A DNA stretch of 64,000 nucleotides from NCBI GenBank assembly GCA_040768445.1, contig JAXGMV010000001.1, positions 2,666,001-2,730,000 on the forward strand, in the 5' to 3' direction. The notes beneath the pieces are model-generated. The model made no database searches, was not told the DNA's origin, and worked only from the letters and a program-made list of their open reading frames with translations. The stretch comes from JAXGMV01 sp040768445 (GTDB lineage Bacteria > Chloroflexota > Anaerolineae > Anaerolineales > Anaerolineaceae). Shown piece after piece: positions 16,780-24,872 of this stretch. The number at the start of each line of letters is the position of its first letter. Position 1 is the stretch's first letter. Both the position numbers and the translations under genes were made by a program.

Positions 16780-17643
16780 TCAGGATAACAATTCAGCGAT
16801 TTCTTCCGGGTGTGTGGCTATCCGCACACCCGCATCGCGTAAAGCGCTCATTTTTTCTTCAGCACTTCCAGCGCTGCCTTCAACAATCGCTCCAGCATGA
16901 CCCATTCGCTTGCCGGTCGGTGCCGTAACGCCGGCGACAAATGCCACCACTGGTTTCGTCATATGATGAAGAATATAGTCAGCTGCTAACTCCTCGTCAC
17001 TCCCACCTATTTCTCCAATGAGAACAATCCGTTCAGTTGCCGGATCCCCTTCAAATAATTCAAGGATTTCAACAAAATTTGTCCCGATAATGGGATCTCC
17101 GCCGATTCCCACACAAGTGGAAACACCAATACCTGCTTTTTTGAGTGCATTAAGCACTTCATAAGTCAATGTTCCTGAACGTGAGACAACACCTGTACTG
17201 CCTGATTTTGAGATATTTCCCGGGATTATGCCAACTTTTGCAACATCTGGCGACAAAATGCCTGGAGAATTCGGCCCAATCAAGCGCACACCTCGCTTTG
17301 CCAGATACTGGTTCGCCCTGACCATATCCTGCACAGGAACGCCTTCAGTGATGGCAACAATCAATGGAATATTTGCATCAGCTGCCTCAAGGATTGCATC
17401 AAAAGCTGAGTAAGCTGGTACGAAGATTAAACTTGTGTTGGCTCCAGTTGCCTCAACTGCTACTTTAACTGAATCAAATACAGGTATCTTACCATTCAAT
17501 ACCCATTCACCACCCTTACCGGGTCGCACGCCAGCAACAACGTTTGTGCGATAGTACAGCATTTGTTCCGCATGGAAGAGCCCTTCATGCCCTGTGATAC
17601 CCTGAATAACTACTCGTGTATCAGAATCAACCAGTATTGACAT
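16780..17643 (-). CDS. sucD: Succinyl-CoA synthetase alpha subunit
   Basis: Catalyses substrate-level phosphorylation between succinyl-CoA and succinate together with SucC. The 287 residues contain the CoA-binding QGITGHEGLFHAEQM and the phospho-His loop GHAGAIVEGSAGSAEEKM. It follows sucC with a 1-nt gap between stop and start. Confidence 0.96.
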   Translation of the reverse strand: MSILVDSDTRVVIQGITGHEGLFHAEQMLYYRTNVVAGVRPGKGGEWVLNGKIPVFDSVKVAVEATGANTSLIFVPAYSAFDAILEAADANIPLIVAITEGVPVQDMVRANQYLAKRGVRLIGPNSPGILSPDVAKVGIIPGNISKSGSTGVVSRSGTLTYEVLNALKKAGIGVSTCVGIGGDPIIGTNFVEILELFEGDPATERIVLIGEIGGSDEELAADYILHHMTKPVVAFVAGVTAPTGKRMGHAGAIVEGSAGSAEEKMSALRDAGVRIATHPEEIAELLS

Positions 17644-17644
17644 A

Positions 17645-18778
17645 CTAATTCCTCGCTGCTTCTACAGCTTTTTGTGCTGCGTCGCTTAGTGTTTCGGCCG
17701 TGATGATTTGTTCACTAGCCAGAAGCTGCATTCCCTCATCGGCATTAGTGCCGATCAATCTAACCACAATTGGTACAGTAGGCTTGACTTCACTAAATGC
17801 TGAGCGGATGCCTCTAGCAACCTCGTCACAACGTGTTATTCCGCCAAAAATATTGATCAACACAGCCCGGATATTCTCATCGCCCAGAATAATTCTTAAA
17901 GCCGCAGTAACTTTCTCCGAACTGGCGCCACCGCCAATATCAAGAAAATTTGCCGGTTTTCCACCAAATTTTTGAATGATGTCCATGGTTGCCATCGCCA
18001 AACCTGCGCCATTGACCAGGCATCCAATTTCACCATCCATTTGGATATACGACAGGCCATATTTCCTGGCTTCAATTTCATTGGGGTTTTCAACGTCCAG
18101 GTCTCGGAATTCTACCAATTCGGGATGTCGGAATAAGGCGTTTTCATCAATGATTACTTTTCCGTCCAGAGCAATAATGCGCTGGTCATCGGTGATGACC
18201 AGGGGATTGATTTCAACCAATTGGGCATCATACTGTGTATAAACCTGCCAAAGGCCAACTGCCACTCGAATGAATGACCGCATGATCTCACGCGGCAAGT
18301 CAGCATTAATTGCCGCGTCCCTGGCCTGATAATCCCGCAATCCTATCAAAGGGTTAATATAAACTTTTGTAATTTTTTCTGGATGTCTATGCGCAACATC
18401 CTCAATATCCACACCACCCTCTGACGAAGTTATCAGAACTGGCATTCGACGCTGCCTATCATTTGTGATCGCCAGATAAACTTCTTTCTTTATGCTAACT
18501 GCTTCTTCAACCAGCACTTTCCTGACAGGCAGGCCCTTGATATCCATCGCGAATATTTCAGCCGCAATTTCTTCAGCTGCTTTTGGATTCTTGACCAGGC
18601 GGATTCCGCCGGCTTTTCCCCTACCGCCGACAAGTACCTGTGATTTAATAACAACGCTTCCGGCTAAATACTCAGCAATTTGTTTCGCGTCGCTTGCTGT
18701 AGAAGCAATCCTTCCTTTTGGTACGGGTATTTCAAACTTGGAAAATAATAATTTCGATTGGTATTCATGCAGTTTCAT
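17645..18778 (-). CDS. sucC: Succinyl-CoA synthetase beta subunit
   Basis: The nucleotide-binding subunit, 377 residues with an N-terminal ATP-grasp domain (MKLHEYQSKLLFSKFEIPVP, VLVGGRGKAGGI) and the CoA-ligase domain with FLDIGGGASSEKV and NIFGGITRCDEVARGI. It forms a two-gene operon with sucD. No other TCA-cycle gene is nearby, which fits use in a partial or branched cycle, though this cannot be judged from one window. Confidence 0.96.
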   Translation of the reverse strand: MKLHEYQSKLLFSKFEIPVPKGRIASTASDAKQIAEYLAGSVVIKSQVLVGGRGKAGGIRLVKNPKAAEEIAAEIFAMDIKGLPVRKVLVEEAVSIKKEVYLAITNDRQRRMPVLITSSEGGVDIEDVAHRHPEKITKVYINPLIGLRDYQARDAAINADLPREIMRSFIRVAVGLWQVYTQYDAQLVEINPLVITDDQRIIALDGKVIIDENALFRHPELVEFRDLDVENPNEIEARKYGLSYIQMDGEIGCLVNGAGLAMATMDIIQKFGGKPANFLDIGGGASSEKVTAALRIILGDENIRAVLINIFGGITRCDEVARGIRSAFSEVKPTVPIVVRLIGTNADEGMQLLASEQIITAETLSDAAQKAVEAARN

Positions 18779-18876
18779 GCAGGGTTCCTGTCACCAGCTG
18801 AGTAATTGTTACTTGTAGTGTGTTCGTAGCTTAATTATACCTGTTGAAATCAATTACCCAACAATAAGCAGAAAAA

Positions 18877-18907
18877 AACGGCCTGTTAAGATCACTAACA
18901 GGCCGTT
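18877..18907 (-). terminator. Rho-independent terminator of the SPFH unit
   Basis: A perfect 12-bp stem (AACGGCCTGTTA at 18877-18888 and TAACAGGCCGTT at 18896-18907) with a 7-nt loop. Read leftward it is followed by a run of seven U, 15 nt after the SPFH gene stop. Confidence 0.9.
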
Positions 18908-18921
18908 CTCGCCGAGAAAAA

Positions 18922-19971
18922 TTAGCCCTTCAAGAACTCTTCAAGCGACTCTTTGCTAATGCGGAACGCAGTGCCCAATTTCCTGGCTTTCAAATCGCCA
19001 GCCTGTATGGCTGCCAACACATCCTCTTCTGATACCTTCAGATAAACAGCCGCCTCTGAGGGCGTCATCACATCTGGAATTCCAGCCGCTGCAGGGGTTG
19101 GCTGTTGTGCTCCTGCCCCTTGCTGCTGATTCATTCCCTGCATGGATTGTGTGATGATATTTCCCAAACCAACACCAGCGCCAATGCCAGCTGTTAAACC
19201 AGCGCCGCCACTCGGATTCTCAGCGGCAGAGCGCAGTGCATCCGCAGCCTGCAGTTGAGTGTAGGTCTGCATGTCAAGCATGCCCATTGCACGCAGGTCT
19301 TCAGCAGATTTATCAGATGGTTTAAGGTTGCCAATGTAAAATGACTTGAGACTCAAGCCGATCGCATTGAAATCATCCTGTGCTTTTGCACGCACACCAG
19401 CCGACAGCTCATCAGTCAAACCAATCAGTTCAAGCACATTCTTCTTGCCGGTGGTTTCACCTAACAGATCCTGCATTTTTGATAGGAGCATTGTTCTGAG
19501 TCGGTTTTCAATATCTGCAGTGCGATATGTACCCTGTGCGCCAACGATTTGGGTGACAAATTGAACATGATCATTGACCTGAAAACTGTATGTGCCGAAG
19601 CCCTGAAGCAGTGCAATACCAAGCCCAACACCTGGGTTTCTGACAATGATTGGTTGTGGTGTTCCCCACTTACGATCAGCGAATTCCTTCATCGAGACGA
19701 AGTAAATCTCAGCTGTGAATGGTGTCCGATCATTAAAGACCTTGCCAATAAGATCAACCAGCTTAGGGATATTCGCGGTAACGATCGTATGGCGTCCAGG
19801 TCCGAATGAATCTAATGCATGACCATCCCTGAAAAATACTGCCCGTTGTGATTCTCGAACAATCACCTGTGAGCCAATTCGTAAATCAGCAATTCCAGTC
19901 TCTGGAAACCGATGGACGATCTCATCAGTCATCTCACTCGGGTATTCAACTACATCAAATATTCTAGCCAT
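18922..19971 (-). CDS. SPFH-domain protein with C-terminal excisionase-type HTH
   Basis: A 349-residue protein with three parts. Residues ~20-230 form an SPFH (stomatin/band 7, virion-core-like) domain with IGSQVIVRESQRAVFFRDG and FYIGNLKPSD. A Gly/Gln/Ala-rich linker spans ~245-290. The C-terminal ~55 residues (VMTPSEAAVYLKVSEEDVLA, then GTAFRISKESLEEFL) read as a MerR/excisionase-type helix-turn-helix. No N-terminal membrane anchor is evident, which matches the virion-core-like SPFH branch. It is the second gene of a pair with the upstream 179-residue helical protein, 47 nt apart. Confidence 0.82.
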   Translation of the reverse strand: MARIFDVVEYPSEMTDEIVHRFPETGIADLRIGSQVIVRESQRAVFFRDGHALDSFGPGRHTIVTANIPKLVDLIGKVFNDRTPFTAEIYFVSMKEFADRKWGTPQPIIVRNPGVGLGIALLQGFGTYSFQVNDHVQFVTQIVGAQGTYRTADIENRLRTMLLSKMQDLLGETTGKKNVLELIGLTDELSAGVRAKAQDDFNAIGLSLKSFYIGNLKPSDKSAEDLRAMGMLDMQTYTQLQAADALRSAAENPSGGAGLTAGIGAGVGLGNIITQSMQGMNQQQGAGAQQPTPAAAGIPDVMTPSEAAVYLKVSEEDVLAAIQAGDLKARKLGTAFRISKESLEEFLKG

Positions 19972-20018
19972 TTTTTACTCCCATATCCACTTGATTAGAG
20001 TTAGTGGTTATTAAAATT

Positions 20019-20558
20019 TTATTGTGATACGGCAGGGGTTTCACCACCACCCATGAGCAGTTCTGCGCGTTTGTTGTAAGCATCTAAAACACTCTGTGAA
20101 ACAGCGGTCAAATGCCGGATAGATGCCGGTAATCCCTCTGTACCAATGGATGTCTCAACATTATCAACGGCACGTGACAACTCATCGCCCATGTCTAATA
20201 GCATCTCATCATGCTTGTAAACCGAGGCCAATCTATCTTCGTCAACCTTAACAGCGTCAAAGAAACCCGAATAACCATACGCTGCAGTCCGTACTCGATC
20301 GATAAACTGACGAACTTTTATCGATGCTGCTTCAATATCATCAAGGAAGTCTAGTTCAAGGTTGGCTACTAATTCCCTCTGCAATCCGGATATTCGCCTA
20401 TACTCTTCTTCATATCGATTTGCGATAAATTCACGCAAAATCTTATCAGCATTCCGTCGGTTTGAGCGCTCAATATACCCGCTAAAACCAGGAATCTTGC
20501 TCATCAACTTCTTTACGATGTCCATGTCACCAGTCACCTGGTCAAATAAATCACTCAT
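20019..20558 (-). CDS. Helical protein of unknown function, partner gene of SPFH protein
   Basis: A 179-residue protein, almost wholly alpha-helical, with heptad-like stretches in the middle (EEEYRRISGLQRELVANLEL) and after residue 100. No signal, membrane span or enzyme motif is seen and I do not recognise the family. It is upstream of and co-oriented with the SPFH gene behind one promoter, so a partner role in an SPFH-based assembly is a reasonable inference. Confidence 0.75.
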   Translation of the reverse strand: MSDLFDQVTGDMDIVKKLMSKIPGFSGYIERSNRRNADKILREFIANRYEEEYRRISGLQRELVANLELDFLDDIEAASIKVRQFIDRVRTAAYGYSGFFDAVKVDEDRLASVYKHDEMLLDMGDELSRAVDNVETSIGTEGLPASIRHLTAVSQSVLDAYNKRAELLMGGGETPAVSQ

Positions 20559-20610
20559 ATTGCCTCCTTTTCGGCGTCACCTTTTTATGACACAACCATA
20601 CACAAACTTG

Positions 20611-20639
20611 ATTATATACTTAATGAGGGCGATAAACAA
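20611..20639 (-). promoter_or_regulatory. Candidate promoter of the SPFH two-gene unit
   Basis: On the minus strand TTGTTT (20639-20634), a 17-nt spacer and a perfect TATAAT (20616-20611), about 50 nt before the helical-protein ATG. The -35 is weak. Confidence 0.45.
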
Positions 20640-20783
20640 TCTATTGTCAAGGCTTTTATTCGACGTGTATGAGTTCGTGGCAAATTTGATTAAAAAATTA
20701 ACCTCCACAATGTCTTTATTTTTTTGCTATTACTGGATATACTGAATTATCGATAGATTCTTTACCGAAAGGAGGATCATTCC

Positions 20784-20930
20784 ATGCTTTTTAGCCCCAA
20801 ACAATCAGGCCAGGGCCTGGTAGAATATGCATTAATTCTCGTTCTGGTGATTATCGTTGTCATCGTTGTCATTACCATCCTCGGTCCCGCAATTGATGAT
20901 ATTCTCAGACAGTTATTAGGAACAGAATAA
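20784..20930 (+). CDS. Short Flp/Fap-like pilin or small single-span membrane protein
   Basis: A 48-residue protein. A polar N-terminus is followed by GQGLVEYALILVLVII, the Gly-x-Glu-Tyr/Ala signature of Flp-type pilins (Glu five residues into the mature form), and then one long hydrophobic helix rich in Ile/Val ending GPAIDDI. A strong AAAGGAGG site lies 8 nt before the ATG and a terminator directly follows, so it is a real monocistronic gene. No Tad secretion genes are in the window. Cleavage by a TadV-type peptidase before the Gly-Leu-Val-Glu segment is expected from the family. Confidence 0.82.
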   Translation: MLFSPKQSGQGLVEYALILVLVIIVVIVVITILGPAIDDILRQLLGTE

Positions 20931-20953
20931 AAATATTAATAACCTTGACATCA

Positions 20954-20981
20954 AATCCTGCAGCATGATGCGGGATTTTTT
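20954..20981 (+). terminator. Terminator of the small pilin gene
   Basis: A 9-bp stem with one G-U pair (AATCCTGCA at 20954-20962, TGCGGGATT at 20969-20977) and a 6-nt loop, followed by a U-run. Confidence 0.8.
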
Positions 20982-21039
20982 AGTATTTTTATTCTTATAG
21001 GTCTTAACATTCAATTTCTTGCGGCTAAATTCCAATAAT

Positions 21040-21816
21040 ATGAGTCCTACATCCCAGTCCAATTATCCACATAAGAAGCAGTGGAAATCTCACGTCTATA
21101 AGATGCTTTGGTCAATTGTTGATCTCATCTACCCACCATACTGCGCCGGATGTGAAAATCCAGGCAGCCGCTGGTGCGAGGATTGCGAGAAAAATGTGCA
21201 GATTCTGGAAACGGAAATTTGCCAGACATGTGGAGATCTTATCAAACCTGGGCAGACGTTTTGCAAACGCTGCCTGACCGAACCTCCCCCTGTCGAGATG
21301 CTGCGCTCATGGGGTGTCTATAAAGACCCACTTCGCAAGGCAATACACCAGTTCAAATTCAAGAATGACCTATCCCTGGGAGAGACTTTTTCGCGCTACT
21401 TACATACGCTTCTAAATAATAACCAATGGGAAATTGATATTATTATCCCTGTACCACTGCATGCCGGCCATGGTAAAGAGCGCGGCTATAATCAGGCTGC
21501 TATGCTGGCATTTCCCCTTGCTCTGGCCGTTGATAAAAAATACCATTCCAGGGCTTTGCGTTGGTCTAAAGAGACGAATTCTCAGCTTGGATTAACCCTA
21601 AGCGAACGGAAAGCAAACGTAAAAGATGCATTTATTGCAGATTCGTCTATAATTAAAGATAAGAAGGTGTTGATCATTGATGATATTGTTACGACCGGAT
21701 CAACCATCTTTGAATGTGCAGCTGCATGCAAAAAAGCTGGAGCAATTGCTGTTTATGGATTAACCCTTGCAAGGGCTGTAAGTGTAAGAGAGCCTGAAAG
21801 ACAAGAAAATAAGTAG
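21040..21816 (+). CDS. comF: ComF-family amidophosphoribosyltransferase-like protein
   Basis: A 258-residue ComF protein: two CxxC zinc-finger pairs (CAGC and CEDC; CQTC and CKRC), then a phosphoribosyltransferase domain with the PRPP loop VLIIDDIVTTGST near the C-terminus. ComF proteins act in DNA uptake in competent bacteria, and many non-competent species keep them with unknown role. The start is uncertain: the ATG at 21040 has no clear ribosome site, a TTG at 21019 is also in frame, and an ATG at 21103 (MLWSIVDLIYPPYC) gives the most usual N-terminus. hpf follows 32 nt later. Confidence 0.87.
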   Translation: MSPTSQSNYPHKKQWKSHVYKMLWSIVDLIYPPYCAGCENPGSRWCEDCEKNVQILETEICQTCGDLIKPGQTFCKRCLTEPPPVEMLRSWGVYKDPLRKAIHQFKFKNDLSLGETFSRYLHTLLNNNQWEIDIIIPVPLHAGHGKERGYNQAAMLAFPLALAVDKKYHSRALRWSKETNSQLGLTLSERKANVKDAFIADSSIIKDKKVLIIDDIVTTGSTIFECAAACKKAGAIAVYGLTLARAVSVREPERQENK

Positions 21817-21848
21817 CAGGTTTTTACATCATTTTATAGGAGGATAAT

Positions 21849-22409
21849 ATGGCTCTAAAATATGATCTCTTTACACAGAATTTGGATGCGACAGAACGGA
21901 TAACTGAGTATCTGGATAAAAAAGTATCAAAACTTGACAGGTATCTTAAAAATATTGAGGATGCACGTGTTGATTTATCGTTTGCCAAAGCTGCCCGACA
22001 GCAAACTGATCGACATGTGGCTCAAATTACAATTCGCGGCAGAGGATTCATTCTGAGAGCTGAAGAAAGCGCTGACGATATTTTTACTGCTATAGACGCA
22101 GCAGTTGAAAAGATTCAAAGGCAAATTGAGCGGTTTAAAGGTAAACGATCACGTGTACGCGGTGTTGGTGCAACACCTGAAGAATTTATTCCTGAAATTT
22201 CGCCTTTTGATGATGAGGAAGCACCCGAGATCGTCAGAAGAAAGACATTCAACCTCATTCCAATGGATGAATTTGAAGCAATTGAACAGATGAAATTATT
22301 GGGACATGAGAACTTCTTCGTGTTCTACAACGCCAATACTAATGCTGTCAATGTTCTGTACGTCAGGAATGACGGTAAATATGGCTTGATTGAAACAAAA
22401 GTCGGTTGA
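21849..22409 (+). CDS. hpf: Long-form ribosome hibernation promoting factor
   Basis: Dimerises and inactivates ribosomes in starvation. At 186 residues it is the long form: an N-terminal S30AE domain (residues 1-105, TERITEYLDKKVSKLDRYLK) and a C-terminal dimerisation domain (residues ~128-186, RRKTFNLIPMDEFEAIEQM, ending VLYVRNDGKYGLIE). AGGAGG at 21838-21843 sets the start. A strong terminator follows. Confidence 0.95.
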   Translation: MALKYDLFTQNLDATERITEYLDKKVSKLDRYLKNIEDARVDLSFAKAARQQTDRHVAQITIRGRGFILRAEESADDIFTAIDAAVEKIQRQIERFKGKRSRVRGVGATPEEFIPEISPFDDEEAPEIVRRKTFNLIPMDEFEAIEQMKLLGHENFFVFYNANTNAVNVLYVRNDGKYGLIETKVG

Positions 22410-22427
22410 TTCAAAATCTTAACAATG

Positions 22428-22465
22428 ACCGGCAGAGCCAACTTTATGCTCTGCTGGTTTTTTTT
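22428..22465 (+). terminator. Terminator of comF-hpf unit
   Basis: An 11-bp stem with one G-U pair (ACCGGCAGAGC at 22428-22438, GCTCTGCTGGT at 22448-22458), a 9-nt loop, then eight T. Confidence 0.88.
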
Positions 22466-22556
22466 GCTTAATTTAAACTGTCTACCTCCCCATCTTGCAC
22501 CACAAAATTCCATGCGCTATAATCAATCGCATATTCTATTGGATTGGAAGGCATGT

Positions 22557-23120
22557 ATGATTGACGTTAATGAATTAAGAAAAGGTGTGACATTTGAATA
22601 TGATGGTAATTTGTTTAAAGTATTGGATTATTCACATAATAAGCCGGGGCGTGGCAATGCCACGATTCGCATTAAAGCAAGGAACCTGTTAACTGGCGCA
22701 ACAATTGAAAAAACCTTTAACTCAGGTGAGCGTGTTCAGGATGTGCGCCTTGAATATCACAACGTGCAGTACCTGTACAATGATGGCGAATTTTATTATT
22801 TCATGGACATGGACACTTTTGAACAGCCTGCTGTGCCGGCTTCTCTCATCGGAAGCTACGCTGGCTTTTTCAAGGAAAACATGGAAGTAAAATTGACTTT
22901 TTACGATGGTAAGCCAATTGATATTGATCTTCCTACAACAGTTGACCTCCTGGTGACTTATGCCGAAACTGCTGTTAGAGGGGACACGGCAACAGGTGTT
23001 TCAAAAAAGGTGACGGTGGATACTGGTATGCAGGTTGACTGCCCGAATTTTGTAAATGTTGGCGATACAATAAAAGTTGACACCAGAACTGGCAGTTACG
23101 TTACCCGCGTAACCGAGTAA
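22557..23120 (+). CDS. efp: Translation elongation factor P
   Basis: Relieves ribosome stalling at polyproline. The 187 residues cover all three domains, ending in the signature GDTIKVDTRTGSYVTRV. The tip of the domain I loop is NKPGRGNA, so the residue usually modified is Arg32 rather than Lys. The ATG at 22557 is chosen because GGAAGG precedes it and the product then has the exact family N-terminus; the open frame upstream runs back into the terminator. Probably transcribed alone. Confidence 0.96.
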   Translation: MIDVNELRKGVTFEYDGNLFKVLDYSHNKPGRGNATIRIKARNLLTGATIEKTFNSGERVQDVRLEYHNVQYLYNDGEFYYFMDMDTFEQPAVPASLIGSYAGFFKENMEVKLTFYDGKPIDIDLPTTVDLLVTYAETAVRGDTATGVSKKVTVDTGMQVDCPNFVNVGDTIKVDTRTGSYVTRVTE

Positions 23121-23199
23121 ATACAAATTACTACATCCCATCACCGACCAACTCTGAGTTGTTCGGCAATAAATTGTTGGAGTTGAATACAGAACGCTT

Positions 23200-23535
23200 A
23201 TGCAAACCCCTCATGGCTTTTTCTGTAAATATTATTACAGCGATTACTTCCGCGGAAACACCAGGGAAGAATGCCGGCTTCTCAGTCTCCAGCCCCAATC
23301 TGTCAGGTGGACCGCTGAATTATGCAAGAAATGTCCTGTGCCAAAGATTTTGCTTGCCAACGCCTGTCCAAATATGACTTTGAGGGCAAAGGTAAAAAAA
23401 GGCATTTTTGGAACAAACAAAAAGGTGGTTGTCTCGGCTTACTGCATCAAAGCCCAGGCTGATGTACCAGAACCGGAAATCGGTTGTGGCTTATGTCACC
23501 AATCAGAGGTCTTTGAGAACATCAACGACTCATGA
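23200..23535 (+). CDS. Cys-rich small protein of unknown function
   Basis: A 111-residue protein with paired Cys: FCKYYY, an EECRLL segment, CKKCPVP, ANACP, AYC and CGLCHQ. These could bind a metal or cluster, but the spacing matches no family I know. No signal peptide. The ribosome site is weak. Its stop overlaps the start of the HAD-DinB gene by 4 nt (ATGA), which argues it is translated and coupled to that gene. Confidence 0.6.
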   Translation: MQTPHGFFCKYYYSDYFRGNTREECRLLSLQPQSVRWTAELCKKCPVPKILLANACPNMTLRAKVKKGIFGTNKKVVVSAYCIKAQADVPEPEIGCGLCHQSEVFENINDS

Positions 23536-24740
23536 CGATTACAGTTCTTTTAGATCTTGACGACACGTTGCTTGGGAATGTGACTGACCAATTCATTCCC
23601 CGTTACACTCAAGCATTAAGCAATTATTTCAATTTTGCACCGGTGAATATTGTCAATAAAAGCCTGGCCAATGCAATAAATGCTATGCTATTGAACGACT
23701 CGGCTGGTGTAACACTTGAACAGGCTTTTGACCGGAGTTTCTACCCTTCTATTGGTGTTCTCAAACCAGATGTTGCTTCAACAGTAACACGTTTTTATTC
23801 TGAAGAATATCCAAAACTACAAAAATATGTAACACATCAACCACAGGCGGTGGACCTGGTCGACGAGTTAGTCAACCTTGGATATGACATCGTCATCGCG
23901 ACAAACCCTCTTTTTCCTCAAACAGCAACTGAGCAAAGACTTGCCTGGGCGGGATTGGCAGTTGAGAAATACGATTTTAAAATCGTCTCAACCTATGAGA
24001 ATTTTCACTTTAGTAAACCAAACCCAGCTTACTACATAGAATTGTTAGCCCAAATGGGATGGATGGAGCAGCCTGTAGTAATGGTTGGTAACAGCCTGGA
24101 AAATGACATAAAACCCTGCGAACAATTAGGAATCCCTGCATTTTGGATTAATGACAACGGCAGTGACAGCGATCCCTCTTTAAGATCAGTTGCTCATGGT
24201 GATCTCACTCAATCTTTAGCATGGATCAAACAACAGGCAAAAACGCCTTATCACCCCTGGCATACTTTAACTGTTGACATTAATACCCTGCTTACCACCC
24301 CAGCAGCACTGCAGACCATTACCAAAAATATTAATTTATCCGATTGGCACAAGAGAATTGCTGCAAATGAGTGGTCATTGGCAGAAATCGTTTGTCACCT
24401 GCTTGAGTCAGACATCAACGTCAACCTGGAACGTATACAGCAGGTTGTAAACGAGGAAAACCCGTTCTTAAACAAGCTGCATTCAGATGAAAACTTCTCT
24501 GCATTAATCAACAATCAAGACCCTGTTCAGTTGATGAGTGCTTTTTTGGATGTGCGCGAGAGGCTTACATCAATCCTAAAAAATTTCAAGCCTGGTGAGT
24601 GGAAAAAGTCCGCCCGGCACTCAATCTTCGGACCAACTAATTTGCAGGAGCTGGTTGATTTTGCTGCCACGCATGATCGGGTTCACGTGCGACAAATTCT
24701 TAAAACACTAACGGATAACAATCTCACCTTAGGCGTATAA
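23532..24740 (+). CDS. HAD-family hydrolase fused to a DinB-like domain
   Basis: A 402-residue two-domain protein. Residues 1-230 are a HAD phosphatase with all motifs: DLDDTLLGN (nucleophile and acid/base Asp), ATNPLF (motif II Thr), KPNPAYY (Lys) and MVGNSLENDIKP (motif IV). Residues ~255-400 resemble the DinB/YfiT four-helix metal-binding fold, with His at CHLLESDIN and HDRVHVRQI as likely ligands. The substrate of neither half is evident. Translationally coupled to the upstream Cys-rich protein. Confidence 0.82.
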   Translation: MTITVLLDLDDTLLGNVTDQFIPRYTQALSNYFNFAPVNIVNKSLANAINAMLLNDSAGVTLEQAFDRSFYPSIGVLKPDVASTVTRFYSEEYPKLQKYVTHQPQAVDLVDELVNLGYDIVIATNPLFPQTATEQRLAWAGLAVEKYDFKIVSTYENFHFSKPNPAYYIELLAQMGWMEQPVVMVGNSLENDIKPCEQLGIPAFWINDNGSDSDPSLRSVAHGDLTQSLAWIKQQAKTPYHPWHTLTVDINTLLTTPAALQTITKNINLSDWHKRIAANEWSLAEIVCHLLESDINVNLERIQQVVNEENPFLNKLHSDENFSALINNQDPVQLMSAFLDVRERLTSILKNFKPGEWKKSARHSIFGPTNLQELVDFAATHDRVHVRQILKTLTDNNLTLGV

Positions 24741-24777
24741 GAAATTTATATAAACCATCAGAATCACACCTATTTAC

Positions 24778-24806
24778 TGGATATTCGATTAGCTGGTTGG
24801 TATAAT
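24778..24806 (+). promoter_or_regulatory. Candidate ftsH promoter
   Basis: TGGATA (24778-24783), a 17-nt spacer and TATAAT (24801-24806) with a TGG just before it (extended -10). A short hairpin (AAAAGG/CCTTTT, 24840-24857) lies in the leader just before the ribosome site. Confidence 0.55.
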
Positions 24807-24872
24807 CTTTTCAGTTGATTATCGATTAATGTATAAGTTAAAAGGTGACCCCCTTTTTTCTGGAGGTAATTT

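Noticed and set aside
22425..22556. Longer EF-P starting at 22425
   Set aside because: The extra codons run through the hpf terminator; the ATG at 22557 has a ribosome site and gives the family length.
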